A DNA stretch of 64,000 bases from RYN-230 sp963841695 (GTDB taxonomy: Bacteria; Actinomycetota; Actinomycetes; Streptosporangiales; Streptosporangiaceae): positions 1 through 64,000 of the forward strand of contig CAWJDQ010000014.1 of the NCBI GenBank assembly GCA_963841695.1, written 5' to 3'. Of the stretch, positions 63,838 to 64,000 are shown piece by piece. The notes beneath the pieces were generated by a model. That model had not been told where the DNA came from. It was given only the letters and a program-made list of their open reading frames with translations, and did no database searches. The position numbers and the translations under genes were made by a program. Positions within the stretch are counted from its first letter, which is position 1. Each line of letters begins with the position of its first letter.

Positions 63838-64000
63838 GGCCGACGATGCTATCCGGCCCTGGTGTGCGGGGGCAGCCGGTACCGCCTGCCGCTGCTGCGC
63901 GGCCCCCGGCCGGGTGGCCGCCCGCCCGTCCCACCCGTATCTGCAGGCACGTCCACCTCATCCCCGGCCGGCCTGCTGGCCCGGTCACCCTCCGCCCGGG

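Noticed and set aside
63752..63988. Minus-strand frame upstream of murT
   Set aside because: Overlaps the murT N-terminus in another frame, has no ribosome-binding site and is low in complexity.

Overview
The window is very GC-rich, with GTG and TTG starts, 4-base ATGA/GTGA stop-start overlaps and dense divergent gene packing. It carries actinobacterial marker genes: mycothiol S-conjugate amidase (Mca), BldC, Rex upstream of hem genes, MurT/GatD, system II cytochrome c maturation, a G1-family secreted peptidase and a 32-aa AURKAIP1-type ribosomal protein. I read it as chromosomal core DNA of a mycelial-type actinobacterium (Streptomyces/Streptosporangiales-like). The species cannot be told from the sequence. 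I see no phage, insertion sequence, CRISPR array or rRNA operon.

Layout. 0-8 kb: acetyltransferase, mca, greA, a divergent TetR/MFS pair, an AsnC-type regulator divergent from hpd, and ilvA. 8-12.6 kb: a MoxR-like ATPase with a VWA protein, then two small membrane-protein genes. 12.6-19.4 kb: metB, a Tat-exported protein, cystathionine beta-synthase, a thiolase, DUF4287 and a PNPOx-like protein. 19.4-20.2 kb: a minisatellite and a tRNA-shaped gene. 20.2-26.2 kb: a minus-strand cluster eno-ftsB-DUF501-ppx-udgB, and the cluster mfd, a SurA-like lipoprotein, mazG. 30-36 kb: methyltransferase, a degenerate ATP sulfurylase fused to APS kinase, threonine dehydratase, bldC, and a lethal-factor-like metallopeptidase with a repetitive N-terminus. 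36-41 kb: resA-resB-ccsB and a histidine phosphatase. 40.8-42 kb: a ykkC-class riboswitch ahead of an EamA transporter. 42-50.5 kb: a long tetrapyrrole operon, glutaredoxin-rex-hemA-hemC-cobA/hemD-hemB-primpol-hemL, with a Rex operator at its head. 50.5-58 kb: a membrane/ABM fusion, a HAD phosphatase, plsC, a ribosomal mini-protein, a BldC-like HTH protein, acuC, proC and proline dehydrogenase. 58-64 kb: ygfZ, a Nur-like Fur protein, a leader RNA with a 12-codon ORF and an intrinsic terminator, a G1 peptidase, nitrobindin, DsrE, gatD and murT.

Themes: sulfur and thiol metabolism (mca, metB, cbs, cysC fusion, DsrE), redox-controlled heme synthesis feeding cytochrome c assembly (rex/hem, res/ccs), and cell-wall and division genes (ftsB, murT/gatD).

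Quality caveat: many genes are broken by single-base indels although every motif survives in one frame or another. The indels are patchy: dense at 4.2-13.4 kb and 41.4-53 kb, absent at 14.1-22.9 kb. This looks like uncorrected sequencing error, not gene decay, so such genes are given as one CDS over their full extent with the shifts noted. The most interesting items are the ykkC riboswitch upstream of an EamA exporter, the leader RNA at 59.3-59.66 kb, the tRNA-like gene with an abnormal anticodon loop, and the degenerate sulfurylase fusion.
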